DNA of 64,000 bases from CAZXFH01 sp964640055 (GCA_964640055.1 CAZXFH010000015.1:1-64000), one strand, 5' to 3'. Shown: positions 44,467 through 53,831, numbered from the stretch's first letter. Numbers and translations: made by a program. The notes: generated by a model from the sequence alone, not told the origin.

Positions 44467-44496
44467 TTGACAAGCGGACGTGTCCGCAGTTATCCC
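44467..44496 (+). promoter_or_regulatory. promoter-like element with palindromic operator
   Basis: A perfect -35 box TTGACA (44467-44472) is followed after about 18 bases by a poor -10 match, TATCCC (44491-44496). Between them lies the inverted repeat GCGGAC-GT-GTCCGC (44474-44487), a good candidate repressor site. It would drive the epimerase gene starting at 44628. Confidence 0.35.
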
Positions 44497-44627
44497 TGTC
44501 AAATCAATAGCTGATAAACCGGATAATGACTCTTCTTTAACACTTAAAATAGCTGCTCCTCCCTCATTTTTATTGAAATTTACATCTTGATGAATTAATC
44601 TTGGCAAGAACAAAAGGGGGATACTGC

Positions 44628-45587
44628 ATGACCACAATGGTTACAGGCGCCGCCGGATTCATCGGCTTTCATCTTGCACGACAATTGTTAACCGCCGGTG
44701 AAGAAGTCATCGGTCTGGATAATGTAAATGATTATTATGATCCGCAGCTGAAGCGGGCGCGGCTGAAGCTACTCAGCAATTATGATCAATTTACTTTTTT
44801 TGAAAAGGATCTGGTGGATCTTGCAGCGCTGGAACAAATTTTTGCCCGGCACACCATTCACAAAGTCTGCCATCTGGCAGCACAGGCCGGCGTGCGTTAC
44901 TCGCTGGTCAATCCTTTTGCCTATCAGAAAGCCAATCTGGAGGGTTTTCTGAACATCATCGAAAGCGCTAAAAGAGCCCAGGTCAGCAATTTTGTTTATG
45001 CCTCCAGCTCCAGCGTTTACGGAAATAATAAAAATTTGCCCTTTTCCGTAAATGACAATGTGGATTATCCCATCTCTCTGTATGCGGCCACTAAAAAAGC
45101 GGATGAGTTAATCGCGCACACCTATGCCCATCTATACGATCTCCCCTGCACTGGCCTGCGGTTTTTTACCGTCTACGGTCCCTACGGGCGTCCGGATATG
45201 GCCCTATTTATTTTTACCAAAAATATCCTGGAAAACAAATCCATCGATGTCTATAATTACGGTAAGATGAAACGGGACTTTACCTATATTGATGACATCG
45301 TTCAGGGGGTTATTTCCGCCCTGAAAAAGCCCTTTCCCTATAAAATTTTCAATCTCGGTAATCACCGGAGTGAAAACCTCATGGACTTCATCCGTCTGAT
45401 AGAACAAGAGCTGGGCAGAAAGGCGCAGATCAATTTAATGCCTATCCAGCCCGGCGATGTGCCGGAAACCTATGCTGATATTTCGGCCGCAAATGAACTG
45501 CTTGATTTTTTCCCAAAAACCAATATACGTACCGGCGTGAAAAAATTCATTGACTGGTATAAAGCCTATTATCATATAGAGAGTTAA
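44628..45587 (+). CDS. UDP-glucuronate 4-epimerase-like NAD-dependent epimerase
   Basis: A 319-residue short-chain dehydrogenase-type epimerase. The NAD-binding GAAGFIGFH motif is at the start, and the diagnostic DNVNDYYDPQLKRARLKLL segment is typical of UDP-glucuronate 4-epimerases. The catalytic Ser and Tyr-x3-Lys are present (ASSSSVYG, then YAATKK), as is GLRFFTVYGPYGRPDMA. The chosen ATG follows GGGGGATACTGC; an in-frame ATG 27 bases upstream has no ribosome-binding site. The likely product is UDP-galacturonate for surface polysaccharide or LPS. It is followed after two bases by a heptose kinase gene. Confidence 0.88.
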   Translation: MTTMVTGAAGFIGFHLARQLLTAGEEVIGLDNVNDYYDPQLKRARLKLLSNYDQFTFFEKDLVDLAALEQIFARHTIHKVCHLAAQAGVRYSLVNPFAYQKANLEGFLNIIESAKRAQVSNFVYASSSSVYGNNKNLPFSVNDNVDYPISLYAATKKADELIAHTYAHLYDLPCTGLRFFTVYGPYGRPDMALFIFTKNILENKSIDVYNYGKMKRDFTYIDDIVQGVISALKKPFPYKIFNLGNHRSENLMDFIRLIEQELGRKAQINLMPIQPGDVPETYADISAANELLDFFPKTNIRTGVKKFIDWYKAYYHIES

Positions 45588-45589
45588 GC

Positions 45590-46570
45590 GTGAAGACACC
45601 TCATTTTGAGATCAAAGCGTTACAACAGCTGTTCAATAATTTCAAGCAGCTGAAGATCCTGGTGGTCGGAGACCTGATCCTGGATCGCTACATTTGGGGG
45701 GATGTGGAACGGATCTCTCCGGAAGCACCCGTACCGGTCGTACATATTAAAAAGCGGGAATTTCGCAGCGGTGGTGCCGGCAATGTGGCCGCCAATCTTT
45801 CCGCCCTCAATTGCCAAGTCACGCTGGCCGGCGTTGTAGGCCAGGATGATCATCAAAACAAGCTTAATTCACTTTTTACAAAATCAAGGATAAGGCCCCT
45901 GATCGTCAAAGATTCCAGCCGCATGACCACTGTCAAGACCCGTATAATCGCTAAGCGGCAACAATTGTTGCGTTTTGACGAGGAACAGACCGGTGATGTG
46001 GCCGCGCCGGTACTGGAAGAGCTGATGACTCTGATAAAGCGTGATCTGGGTCAATTCGATGGCGTGATACTTTCCGATTACAACAAGGGCTTACTCATCG
46101 AAGATTTTATTCAGGCTCTGCGTAAAAAATGTGCCCAGCAACCGCTTATTATCGATCCCAAGGGATATGACTATCAAAAATATCGCGGGGCCACAGCAAT
46201 CAAACCCAATTTCAATGAATTTCGAACGGCCATTAACCAACCGACATTAACCAAAGAAAAGCTAGGTCCCTATGCCAAGCAACTGATGCGGGATCTCGAC
46301 CTGGAAGGTGTGGTGATCACTTTGGGCGAGGAGGGGGTCTTTATTTATGATAAAAAAGACAAAAGTCTGCTGATCCCAACCGACGCCCGCGAAGTCTATG
46401 ATGTCAGCGGCGCCGGGGATACCTTTATCGCGGCTTTTGCGGCCGGACTAATTATCAGCGGCGACTGGTTTATGGCCGCCAAAGCGGCTAATCTTGCCGC
46501 CGGAGTGGCGGTTGGTAAACTGGGTACCGCTACGATTACCAAGGAAGATATATTTAATCATATAAATTAG
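45590..46570 (+). CDS. D-glycero-beta-D-manno-heptose-7-phosphate kinase (HldE domain I)
   Basis: A 326-residue PfkB/ribokinase-fold kinase matching the first domain of bifunctional HldE/RfaE. It has KILVVGDLILDRYIWGDVER at the start, the GGAGNVAANLSAL motif, and the catalytic DVSGAGDTFIAAFAAGL motif near the C-terminus. The adenylyltransferase domain is absent, so that step must be encoded elsewhere. The start is GTG, two bases after the epimerase stop, so the genes are coupled. It indicates ADP-heptose production and an LPS-like core. Confidence 0.9.
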   Translation: MKTPHFEIKALQQLFNNFKQLKILVVGDLILDRYIWGDVERISPEAPVPVVHIKKREFRSGGAGNVAANLSALNCQVTLAGVVGQDDHQNKLNSLFTKSRIRPLIVKDSSRMTTVKTRIIAKRQQLLRFDEEQTGDVAAPVLEELMTLIKRDLGQFDGVILSDYNKGLLIEDFIQALRKKCAQQPLIIDPKGYDYQKYRGATAIKPNFNEFRTAINQPTLTKEKLGPYAKQLMRDLDLEGVVITLGEEGVFIYDKKDKSLLIPTDAREVYDVSGAGDTFIAAFAAGLIISGDWFMAAKAANLAAGVAVGKLGTATITKEDIFNHIN

Positions 46571-46585
46571 GTTGATTCGCGCCCC

Positions 46586-46969
46586 TCAGGTGGATGACGC
46601 CGCAGAGGATAACCCCAGCCAGTTACAGGCCGCACTTTTGTCACGGAAAACTTGTATCTGGTCCGATGGTATGTTGCGATATAGCTCATACATGCGGGCC
46701 AGCCCGTAAGACAGTTCCCGGGCTGTCAATATCGCCCGTTTACTGTTTGGTGCAAACAGTTTGAGTTGTACAATCCGTCCAATAGATTCCCGATCAATAT
46801 TAAATTTTTTAACGGCACAGCAGTCGAACAGATGGTTATATCCGGAATGGAAATCCTTATCCCCCTGCAACCGTTGGAAATGATCCACAAAATCGGCTTC
46901 GCTAAGAATTTCCGGCGCATAACTGATCACTACCTGGTTCGCTTTATCAATATGATATTTTATGGGCAT
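46586..46969 (-). CDS. small STAS/SpoIIAA-like protein
   Basis: A 127-residue protein with the layout of single-domain STAS-like proteins: the N-terminal strand pair KYHIDKANQVVISYA, a helix with FVDHFQRLQGDKDF, and the LFDCCAVKKFNID segment resembling the phospho-acceptor loop region. No clear Ser/Thr phospho-acceptor is in the usual position. It stands alone, convergent with the heptose kinase. Given the RsbW-like ATPase at 1.4-2.2 kb a partner-switch link is possible, but distance makes it speculative. Confidence 0.6.
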   Translation of the reverse strand: MPIKYHIDKANQVVISYAPEILSEADFVDHFQRLQGDKDFHSGYNHLFDCCAVKKFNIDRESIGRIVQLKLFAPNSKRAILTARELSYGLARMYELYRNIPSDQIQVFRDKSAACNWLGLSSAASST

Positions 46970-47149
46970 CTATAAATGTATCCCTCTCACGATTCCAAAT
47001 ATGATTTTAAACTATTTTCACGAAAAAAACAAACGCCATCCTTAGTTTGGCAGGTTAAAATAATTCAGCATCCCTTTGTATTTCAAACTTTTAAAAATCA
47101 ATTGACTTCTTTCTGTAATAACCTGAAATTTAAAAGTCTTGTGGCAATT

Positions 47150-47177
47150 TTGTTCAATTAAGTACGGTCTATATGAT
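47150..47177 (+). promoter_or_regulatory. promoter of the exported-protein operon
   Basis: TTGTTC (47150-47155), a 16-base spacer and TATGAT (47172-47177) precede the first gene of the six-gene operon by 36 bases. The surrounding 240-base gap is AT-rich and holds no other recognised element. Confidence 0.5.
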
Positions 47178-47212
47178 AAGCTAAATACCTTCAAGTAAGA
47201 AAGTTTACTACC

Positions 47213-48976
47213 ATGAAAGATCTTTATCCTGCTATTTTGCGACAATTGCTTATCAGCGGCTTATGCTGGTTAATAGTTCAGACAACCTTTATTGCTAAAG
47301 TATTTGCGCAGCCGAATCACTACACGCGTAAATCCGTGGCCTATATTGACGCCTTGCTTTACACCCAGGACACGGACCATCTCTCAGCAGAAAATGAAGC
47401 CTATTATCTCTCCAAACTACATGATGGAATTCGCATGGCCCGCTTTGATTACAATCCTTTGCCTCAGCAAGTCCAGGCTGAATTTAAAAGGCAGTTGCAT
47501 CACAAAAATATCTCCGAAGAAGACGATATCCTCCCACTGCTAAATCAAACCGTCGTACCGGAGATCATCAAGATTTTGGATCTGCGGAAGGAAATGCGGG
47601 CTAAGGAACTGGTCACCCAGGCTCAGAAAAATTCTTTTATTACATTAAAAGCCAAAGAGATGGGAATTACCGCTCAACAACTGGAGCAGGTAATGAACGC
47701 CTCCTATCTGTATATTCCTTTTCTGGCAGACTATGATCAAAAAAAAGACAAAAATGAAAAGAAATTGTCCGGGTCGCTTAAAGGCGGGCTGATATGGTTT
47801 CACGTTATCGCGGGTGATAAGCCCCGGGTTGAAAAAATCGCCACTGTCCACTCCAGCGCTCACTCCAGCCAGGAAAAAGACGGCGACTCTTATAAAGAGT
47901 TGGAAAAGGATCTGCTGCGCAATTTAAGTTTCATTATGGCCATGAACCTGCAAACCCGTACGCGGGAATTGGAAATGTTTAAATTAAGTGCTCCGATTAC
48001 CGAAGTTGATTGGCGCACCATTTACTTCCCCTTGGGTAAAGCCGAAGGCTTAAAGCTGGATCAACCCTATTATGTGGGAGAATGGATGGAAAACAAAACC
48101 GGTAAACTGCGTTTCCAAAACAGTGGCTTCGTAAGAATCGGTAATGTAAAAGATAACCGTAAAGCGGGAGAACAGTTGTCATCGGCCTGGGCGATAAGAA
48201 AGGGCGATTGGGTGCGCGGTATGACCGTTATGGAGCATCCTCGTCTAGGTATTGACCTGGCGCTCAAGCCGCGCTGGTTTAATGTTACTGTGGACAGCGG
48301 TATGTTTCTGAACCTAGATAATGATTTCTTAGTCGTCTTTGATAACTACACAGGCGGCGTCCCGGGTCTGGATTTCGATCTGCAGTGGAATATTGCCCCG
48401 GTGACCAAAGTAAAGCAATCCTTTCTGGTGCTGGGCGCTACGGCCAGTATTGTGCCGGTCCGGAGCCAAGTGTTTGCCCGACAAAAACTGTTGGATCTGG
48501 GAATCATCCAGTTATACACCCAAACTCATGAAGAAAGACTGGTCGCGGGTTACTTTAACGGATATGCCGGTTATCTGAAAAAATTCTATTTAGGGCCCTT
48601 TGCTCTGCATGCCGAAATATTGGGAGGCGTCCAGGGACTATCTCTTACCACCCGGTATGAAGATGAAGATGTGGATCTGATGAACATCACTGTGGGGGGG
48701 CGGACTCAACTGGGGCTGGAATATGCGCTGAATATCGACTGTAATATTGGTGTTTTTGCCGGCTTTACATTTTTCCCGGCACTGGACTACTGGGTCCTGA
48801 AATATAAAGACAAAGAGGTCGATATGATCAACAAGGCCAAATGGCTCAGTAAAATCAATGACACCTACCAGGCGCCGCCCCGCATTTACAGTATCGGTAA
48901 AACCTATGGATTTTATCTCCACTACTCCCTACCTTCGCTTTCTTTCAATCCGCTGAAAATGTTACCAACCGATTAA
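47213..48976 (+). CDS. exported protein of unknown family, paralog 1
   Basis: A 587-residue protein, not recognised. A signal peptide (residues 1-33, ending KVFAQ) leads to a mainly helical N-terminal part (35-200) with QAQKNSFITLKAKEMGITAQ, then GLIWFHVIAGDKPRVEKIA, a central beta-rich part with YYVGEWMENKTG and SSAWAIRKGDWVRGMTVMEH, and a C-terminal part with alternating aromatic strands that could form a small barrel. The next gene is a clear paralog. It heads an operon with LPP20-type lipoproteins, so an envelope location is likely. Function is unknown. Confidence 0.8.
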   Translation: MKDLYPAILRQLLISGLCWLIVQTTFIAKVFAQPNHYTRKSVAYIDALLYTQDTDHLSAENEAYYLSKLHDGIRMARFDYNPLPQQVQAEFKRQLHHKNISEEDDILPLLNQTVVPEIIKILDLRKEMRAKELVTQAQKNSFITLKAKEMGITAQQLEQVMNASYLYIPFLADYDQKKDKNEKKLSGSLKGGLIWFHVIAGDKPRVEKIATVHSSAHSSQEKDGDSYKELEKDLLRNLSFIMAMNLQTRTRELEMFKLSAPITEVDWRTIYFPLGKAEGLKLDQPYYVGEWMENKTGKLRFQNSGFVRIGNVKDNRKAGEQLSSAWAIRKGDWVRGMTVMEHPRLGIDLALKPRWFNVTVDSGMFLNLDNDFLVVFDNYTGGVPGLDFDLQWNIAPVTKVKQSFLVLGATASIVPVRSQVFARQKLLDLGIIQLYTQTHEERLVAGYFNGYAGYLKKFYLGPFALHAEILGGVQGLSLTTRYEDEDVDLMNITVGGRTQLGLEYALNIDCNIGVFAGFTFFPALDYWVLKYKDKEVDMINKAKWLSKINDTYQAPPRIYSIGKTYGFYLHYSLPSLSFNPLKMLPTD

Positions 48977-48985
48977 TTGTTTAGC

Positions 48986-50575
48986 ATGTTTAAATTCCTC
49001 CCCATAACCGGTTCTTTACTACTGCTCTTAATGCATCTTGGCTATGCTTATCCACGCTCACCCAAGACAGTCACTTATGTCGATCAATTGATCGCCACCA
49101 GCCTAAATCTTAATCTGAATGACAATCACAAAAATCAAATTCTCGCAGCCATCCATGCTGCGGTAGATTCCCACCGATATCGCTGTCTGCCTATGCCCTG
49201 GGAGGCCCAAGCCGGATTCTGGGACCGCTATCAAAGTAACCGCGCTTTTCTGCCTCAAGAATTGGATAGCATGATCGCCGCAACCCTGCTTCCCCGGTTA
49301 ATTGAAATTCTGGAAGCATTTCCGGAACCTCAGGTTAAGCAGATGGTCACTGAAAGTCAAAAAAATGCTTTTATTGTCTTAAAAGCCAAGGAGTTGGGAG
49401 TCACGGCCACTCAGCTCCGACAAATCTTAGAAACCGGTTTTATCTATATCCCCTTTATTTCTCAATATCAAAACAACGGTGATATCGACATTCGCTGCGG
49501 CATGCTCTGGTACCATGTGGTCTATGGAGACCGGCCGGGCATCGAAAAAATAGCCTTGTTAACCACCCAGAGCAGCGGCTCATTCCCGGCGATTTCACAT
49601 AATATCACTCGTAACCTGAGCATCAAAATCCGGAACTTAGGAATCTTTCGCTTACAGGCGCCCATCGCGGAAATTGATAATAATCATATCAAAATCCCTT
49701 TGTATCGGAAAGACGGCATCCACCGGGATGACCCTTTTTATGTAGGTGAATGGGTCTCCACGTCATCGGGTGGCGAACATTTCCAAAAGAACGGATTCGT
49801 GCGTTTGCTCACAATCGCAGCAGATACGTCAGTTCACCGACAATTTACTACCGCTTATGCTGTTCAAAGGGGGAATTGGTCACGGGGAATGATGGTAATC
49901 GAACATCCCAGAATGCATGCTGATATCGCTTTGAAACCTCAATGGTTTTCCCTGGATTTCAACCCAGACTTTATTTCCTTCCCCTCCCAAAGCGAAGAGG
50001 ATCAAGCGCTCTATCTTGAATTCAAGAATACCAACGTAAAGGGCAATATTACGGATTTTGATGTGCAGCTTAATTTAGCCCGGCACCTGCAAATCGCTCA
50101 GTTTTTCTGGATCGCCGGGATTGGCCTGGGACGCATTAATGTCAATAGCTGTATATATCCCCAAGAAATTAACAATGGAAATTTACCCCCCTTTCAAACA
50201 AGTCAAGCTCAACTCTATTCTGTTCATACCGGTTTTCTTAAAAAACATTATTTCGGAGCTGTGGCTCTGCACGAGGCAATCACCATTGATTATCAGCATC
50301 TCACCTATCAAAATCTTGATTATAAGGTATTTAATGATAACTTGGCCTTTGAGACCAACTTTGGGCTGGAATATGCTATCAGTATCGATTGGAATATCGG
50401 GGTCTTTCTGGGATATTCCTTTCTGCCCCTGTCACTTTGGGATGTGAGCTACGATACAGAAAGTTCGTCACAAAATAATCAATATTTGGGGAGGCGTGGA
50501 CATCCCTATCGTTACCAAGGAATTTTTGGCATCTACATACATTATACACCGTTAACTTTGAATTTACCGCTTTAA
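48986..50575 (+). CDS. exported protein of unknown family, paralog 2
   Basis: About 529 residues, with signal peptide MFKFLPITGSLLLLLMHLGYA. It is homologous to the preceding gene throughout: ESQKNAFIVLKAKELGVTAT, GMLWYHVVYGDRPGIEKIAL, DPFYVGEWVSTSSGG, TAYAVQRGNWSRGMMVIEHP, and a matching C-terminal GLEYAISIDWNIGVFLGYSF. It lacks the charged KKDKNEKK insertion of paralog 1. A TTG three codons upstream is possible, but the ATG is preferred. Only nine bases separate it from the upstream stop, so the two products are probably made together and may assemble together. Confidence 0.8.
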   Translation: MFKFLPITGSLLLLLMHLGYAYPRSPKTVTYVDQLIATSLNLNLNDNHKNQILAAIHAAVDSHRYRCLPMPWEAQAGFWDRYQSNRAFLPQELDSMIAATLLPRLIEILEAFPEPQVKQMVTESQKNAFIVLKAKELGVTATQLRQILETGFIYIPFISQYQNNGDIDIRCGMLWYHVVYGDRPGIEKIALLTTQSSGSFPAISHNITRNLSIKIRNLGIFRLQAPIAEIDNNHIKIPLYRKDGIHRDDPFYVGEWVSTSSGGEHFQKNGFVRLLTIAADTSVHRQFTTAYAVQRGNWSRGMMVIEHPRMHADIALKPQWFSLDFNPDFISFPSQSEEDQALYLEFKNTNVKGNITDFDVQLNLARHLQIAQFFWIAGIGLGRINVNSCIYPQEINNGNLPPFQTSQAQLYSVHTGFLKKHYFGAVALHEAITIDYQHLTYQNLDYKVFNDNLAFETNFGLEYAISIDWNIGVFLGYSFLPLSLWDVSYDTESSSQNNQYLGRRGHPYRYQGIFGIYIHYTPLTLNLPL

Positions 50576-50589
50576 CTTACGAGAGGCTT

Positions 50590-51864
50590 ATGCAAGCACG
50601 ATTAAATATCCGGTCAATCGTTATCCTTATGGTCAGCACCACTCTATTGTGGGCGTCATCCCAGCTGCCCCGCTCCCGGGAGGCGACCTTTATAGAGAGT
50701 ACCTCACCCAGTGAAGTCATGATCCGTGCCACAGGCTACGGTGTGGATAATAAACACTGGCGTCCCAAAGCCAAAACCCTGGATAAAAGCGCTAATCAGG
50801 ATGCCCGTAAAGCCGCGGTCTGGTTTATCCTCATGGGCAGTACAGACCCCTTATTACAAACCGACGCGGAAAAAACCCGGTTTGACAAAATACAGGCGGA
50901 TTTCTTTAAACCGAAAAATATCCGCAAGTTTATTTCCTGGGAAGCAGATTACTACGAGACACGGGTCAAAATTGAGGGTGGGAAAAAATTAAAAATCGAA
51001 AAAAACTTTAAAATAAACAAGACATTGCTAAAAGAACACCTGGTTGAAAGAGGTGTTCTGCCTGAAATGTCCGTGGTCAGTGCTTCCACCGGTATGCCGA
51101 CCATTATGGTAATCCCCGAAGCCCAGGAGGATATGGCCCCGATCGAGATCCTGCGCAATGATCCTTTCTATAAAAAGGGCGCCGAGGTGATCGAATCTTA
51201 TCTGACAGTCCGCAGATTTGAAGTGATCGTGCCCGAACAACAGCAAGCCTTGCAGGAATTATCCGCTACTCAGTACGCTTTAACCGGAAGCAGCCAAGAC
51301 TACAGTTATCTGCTCGCCCTGTCTATCGGCAGTGACATCTATATCACCTATAATATCACTGTCAAGGACCGTCAGGTCGGTTCCACCCAGGTAAAAAAAG
51401 CAATTGTAGGTTGTCGGGCCTATGAAACCACCACTAGCCGATTACTAGGCACGGAAACGGGCTACAGTCCGGAAAGACCGGCCGCGGCCGCCGTCGTCAT
51501 TGAAGAGGCCATGCATAATTCCATTGATAAGGTCTTGAGCCGTATTACCAGCTATTGGAAAAAGGATCTGCAGCAGGGCATACAGTACAAATTGATGGTC
51601 AAAATTCATCAAACTTTTGATAAATCGCAGGCCGAAGAAATCATATTCGCCCTGGGAGATGTTGTCCGGGCCATGGCCAGTCACTATAAAGAAAATGTGG
51701 TTGCCGATTATACCTATGATGTCCTGGTGTGGTGTGATGGTGAACAGTATCAGACAGCCACTGATCTTTACCGTTTTTTTAAACGTAATTACAAAGGGAT
51801 GGGTACAATTGAGAAGGTGTCCCTTTCCCGCAAATTAATTCTGCTGAATGTAACCGGGCAGTAG
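50590..51864 (+). CDS. exported DUF6175-like protein
   Basis: A 424-residue protein with an N-terminal signal peptide. The first 110 residues (RATGYGVDNKHWRPKAKTLD, then DARKAAVWFIL) resemble the N-terminal module of FlgT/LPP20-type envelope proteins. From residue about 160 it resembles DUF6175: the TIMVIPEAQ strand, a helix with PFYKKGAEVIESYLTVRRFE, GSDIYITYNITVKD, and EEAMHNSIDKVLSRITSYWK. The family assignment is from memory and tentative. Spacing of 14 and 9 bases to its neighbours supports one transcript. Confidence 0.65.
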   Translation: MQARLNIRSIVILMVSTTLLWASSQLPRSREATFIESTSPSEVMIRATGYGVDNKHWRPKAKTLDKSANQDARKAAVWFILMGSTDPLLQTDAEKTRFDKIQADFFKPKNIRKFISWEADYYETRVKIEGGKKLKIEKNFKINKTLLKEHLVERGVLPEMSVVSASTGMPTIMVIPEAQEDMAPIEILRNDPFYKKGAEVIESYLTVRRFEVIVPEQQQALQELSATQYALTGSSQDYSYLLALSIGSDIYITYNITVKDRQVGSTQVKKAIVGCRAYETTTSRLLGTETGYSPERPAAAAVVIEEAMHNSIDKVLSRITSYWKKDLQQGIQYKLMVKIHQTFDKSQAEEIIFALGDVVRAMASHYKENVVADYTYDVLVWCDGEQYQTATDLYRFFKRNYKGMGTIEKVSLSRKLILLNVTGQ

Positions 51865-51873
51865 GAGTTACCT

Positions 51874-53235
51874 ATGAAAATAAAAATTTTTAAAAAGAAT
51901 ATTCTAATCGGGATTTTATTAACAGTGCACTGTGTATGGGCCGGAATCCCGGACTGGGCGAAAAACCATCAACATAAAAATTATCCCCGCTCCCACTATT
52001 TCATCGGGGTGGGAGTGGCCGGGGATAAAACCCAGTCTATCGAACGAGCCCGGGCCGATGTTGCCAAGCAGCTACGGGTCAAAATCGAATCGGAACTGGA
52101 GACGATCGAGACAGAATGGCAACAGGACGATAAACACGAACTGTCATCTATGGTAAAATCACAAACCAAATCCCTGGTTTCCGAGACCATCTCCGGGATC
52201 GAGATTGCCAAGGTTAAAAAAAGCAAAGGACAATACTATACCTTGGCCGCGCTAAATAAACAGAAATATCTGGCCGGATTGGAAGTGGAAATGGATGCCA
52301 TTCTGAATAAAACACAAAAACTGGTCCAAAATGCGCGGCAATTTTTACAACAAGGCAAAGTCTTCCCAGCCATTCAAAATTACATCAATGCGCAAAATAT
52401 AATCCCTGAATTTTATGTCAAAAGTAGTTTATACAGTACCCTTTCCGGCGAAAAACACCCCAGGCGCGACCAGTTATCAGCCCAAGGCATCCTTTCCGAG
52501 ATGCGCGGCATCCTGTCGCATATTGAATTAAATATCGTCTCCGGTAATCAGCAGCAGGCTTATACCGGTCAGTATCTGTCTGATCCGGTTGTGGTGCGCG
52601 TGACCTACCAGACGGATAGTCAGGAAATCGGAATTGATAATTTTCCTCTTTTGGCTAAATACAATAACGGTGAAATAATCACCCAGAATACCACCCATTC
52701 CGATGGACGTCTGAGCGTCAAGGTGCGGGCCGTTCCGACCGAACAGGGCGGCGATCGGGGCCAGGTTGTTTTCAGCACTAACCTATATAAGCTCCCGGAG
52801 AATATGCGCAGTTTTTTTGAACAATCCCAGGTCTCTGTCGCTTACCAGGTAAAGGTGGCCGACTTGAGTTTTGCTGTGCGGGTTGACGACCGCAGCGGTA
52901 GCCGCTTCCCTGAAATCGAAGAAAAATTTAAAACCTATGTAACTGAAAACGGATATAAAATAGATGACCAGGCCGCATATGTGATTGAGGGTCACCTGGC
53001 GATTACCAACGATAAAACTATTGACTCTCCCCTGGGAAAGCAGTATTATATAGAATCGATGGCGAGCTTAAATTTAATTGATCGGGAAAACGGCCGCACA
53101 CTATCAACCATAAAAGCCCAAGGCAAGGGGTTGGCAATGGGTTCCTACCAGGACGCGGTTGCCAAAGCCTATCAAAATTTATCGCTATCTAAAAAAGATT
53201 TTGCCTCGTTTTTACTACAGGCGACAAAAGAATAG
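51874..53235 (+). CDS. exported LPP20-domain protein
   Basis: A 453-residue protein with signal peptide ending HCVWAG, then an LPP20-like domain (about 25-140): IPDWAKNHQHKNYPRSHYFI and GVGVAGDKTQSIERARADVA, followed by a long helix. Residues about 140-180 are a repeat-like helical linker. The C-terminal part (about 230-450) is beta-rich, with NGEIITQNTTHSDGRLSVKV resembling an Ig-like or transthyretin-like insert and a final domain like FlgT/LPP20 tails. Its LPP20 core matches those of the next two genes. A role in outer-membrane structure is inferred. Confidence 0.7.
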   Translation: MKIKIFKKNILIGILLTVHCVWAGIPDWAKNHQHKNYPRSHYFIGVGVAGDKTQSIERARADVAKQLRVKIESELETIETEWQQDDKHELSSMVKSQTKSLVSETISGIEIAKVKKSKGQYYTLAALNKQKYLAGLEVEMDAILNKTQKLVQNARQFLQQGKVFPAIQNYINAQNIIPEFYVKSSLYSTLSGEKHPRRDQLSAQGILSEMRGILSHIELNIVSGNQQQAYTGQYLSDPVVVRVTYQTDSQEIGIDNFPLLAKYNNGEIITQNTTHSDGRLSVKVRAVPTEQGGDRGQVVFSTNLYKLPENMRSFFEQSQVSVAYQVKVADLSFAVRVDDRSGSRFPEIEEKFKTYVTENGYKIDDQAAYVIEGHLAITNDKTIDSPLGKQYYIESMASLNLIDRENGRTLSTIKAQGKGLAMGSYQDAVAKAYQNLSLSKKDFASFLLQATKE

Positions 53236-53267
53236 GATATAAAGGTTATTAATTGAAAGGAGACGTT

Positions 53268-53819
53268 ATGAAAAAGCTACTTGTTTTCGCAATGTTGCTT
53301 CCACTGGCATTAATGTTGATGGATTGCGGCGGCAAACCCAAGGCCAAAATGGGGGATGTTCCTGATTGGTATCTCAATCCGCCACAAACCGAAGATGCGG
53401 TTTATGAGGCCGGTGATGCGGCGAAACACAGCATGGGATTGGCCAAAGAGGCCGCCGATGCCAGAGCCAGAGATGCGATTGCCCGGGCTTTGGAAACCAA
53501 AGTCGAAAATATGCTGAAAAATTTTATGCAGGAAAGTGGCGTGGGTGAAGACGCAGAAGCGCTGGAATTCACCTCCTCAGTCAGTAAACAGGTTTCCAAC
53601 AAGGTCCTGCGGGGCTGTGAAATTGTCAAGCGGGAAATGAAAACCGAAGGATCCACGTATCATGCCTATTCCCTGGCCAAATATAATCTGAATAGTTTGG
53701 TGCAGGAAACTATGGATGAGGCCCGCCGCCAGAAGGCCTTGTATAACGAAGCCAAAGCCAATCTCGGCTTCGAGGATCTGGAAAAAGAAATTCAGAAACT
53801 CGATCAGGTCGGCCAGTGA
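53268..53819 (+). CDS. LPP20-family lipoprotein
   Basis: A 183-residue lipoprotein. The signal peptide MKKLLVFAMLLPLALMLMDC ends in a lipobox-type cysteine at residue 20. The LPP20 domain begins VPDWYLNPPQTEDAVYEAGD and continues with AKEAADARARDAIARALETK; a coiled-coil-like tail (NEAKANLGFEDLEKEIQKL) closes the protein. GGAGACGTT precedes the chosen ATG; a TTG 15 bases upstream is rejected. It is followed at once by a strong terminator. Confidence 0.85.
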   Translation: MKKLLVFAMLLPLALMLMDCGGKPKAKMGDVPDWYLNPPQTEDAVYEAGDAAKHSMGLAKEAADARARDAIARALETKVENMLKNFMQESGVGEDAEALEFTSSVSKQVSNKVLRGCEIVKREMKTEGSTYHAYSLAKYNLNSLVQETMDEARRQKALYNEAKANLGFEDLEKEIQKLDQVGQ

Positions 53820-53831
53820 GCAACATCAATT

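Larger units (their letters stand above)
44135..44627. other. divergent intergenic region between tRNA array and glycan genes
   Basis: A 493-base gene-free region, AT-rich in its centre. It holds the minus-strand promoter for the supercluster, the CCACCA/TGGTGG leader hairpin, and a plus-strand promoter-like element with an internal palindrome. No convincing protein or RNA gene was seen in it; reading frames crossing it have no family support. Confidence 0.6.

Noticed and set aside
44449..44637. A minus-strand 62-codon frame between the divergent operons
   Set aside because: No ribosome-binding site or family support; it crosses the promoter-like region.
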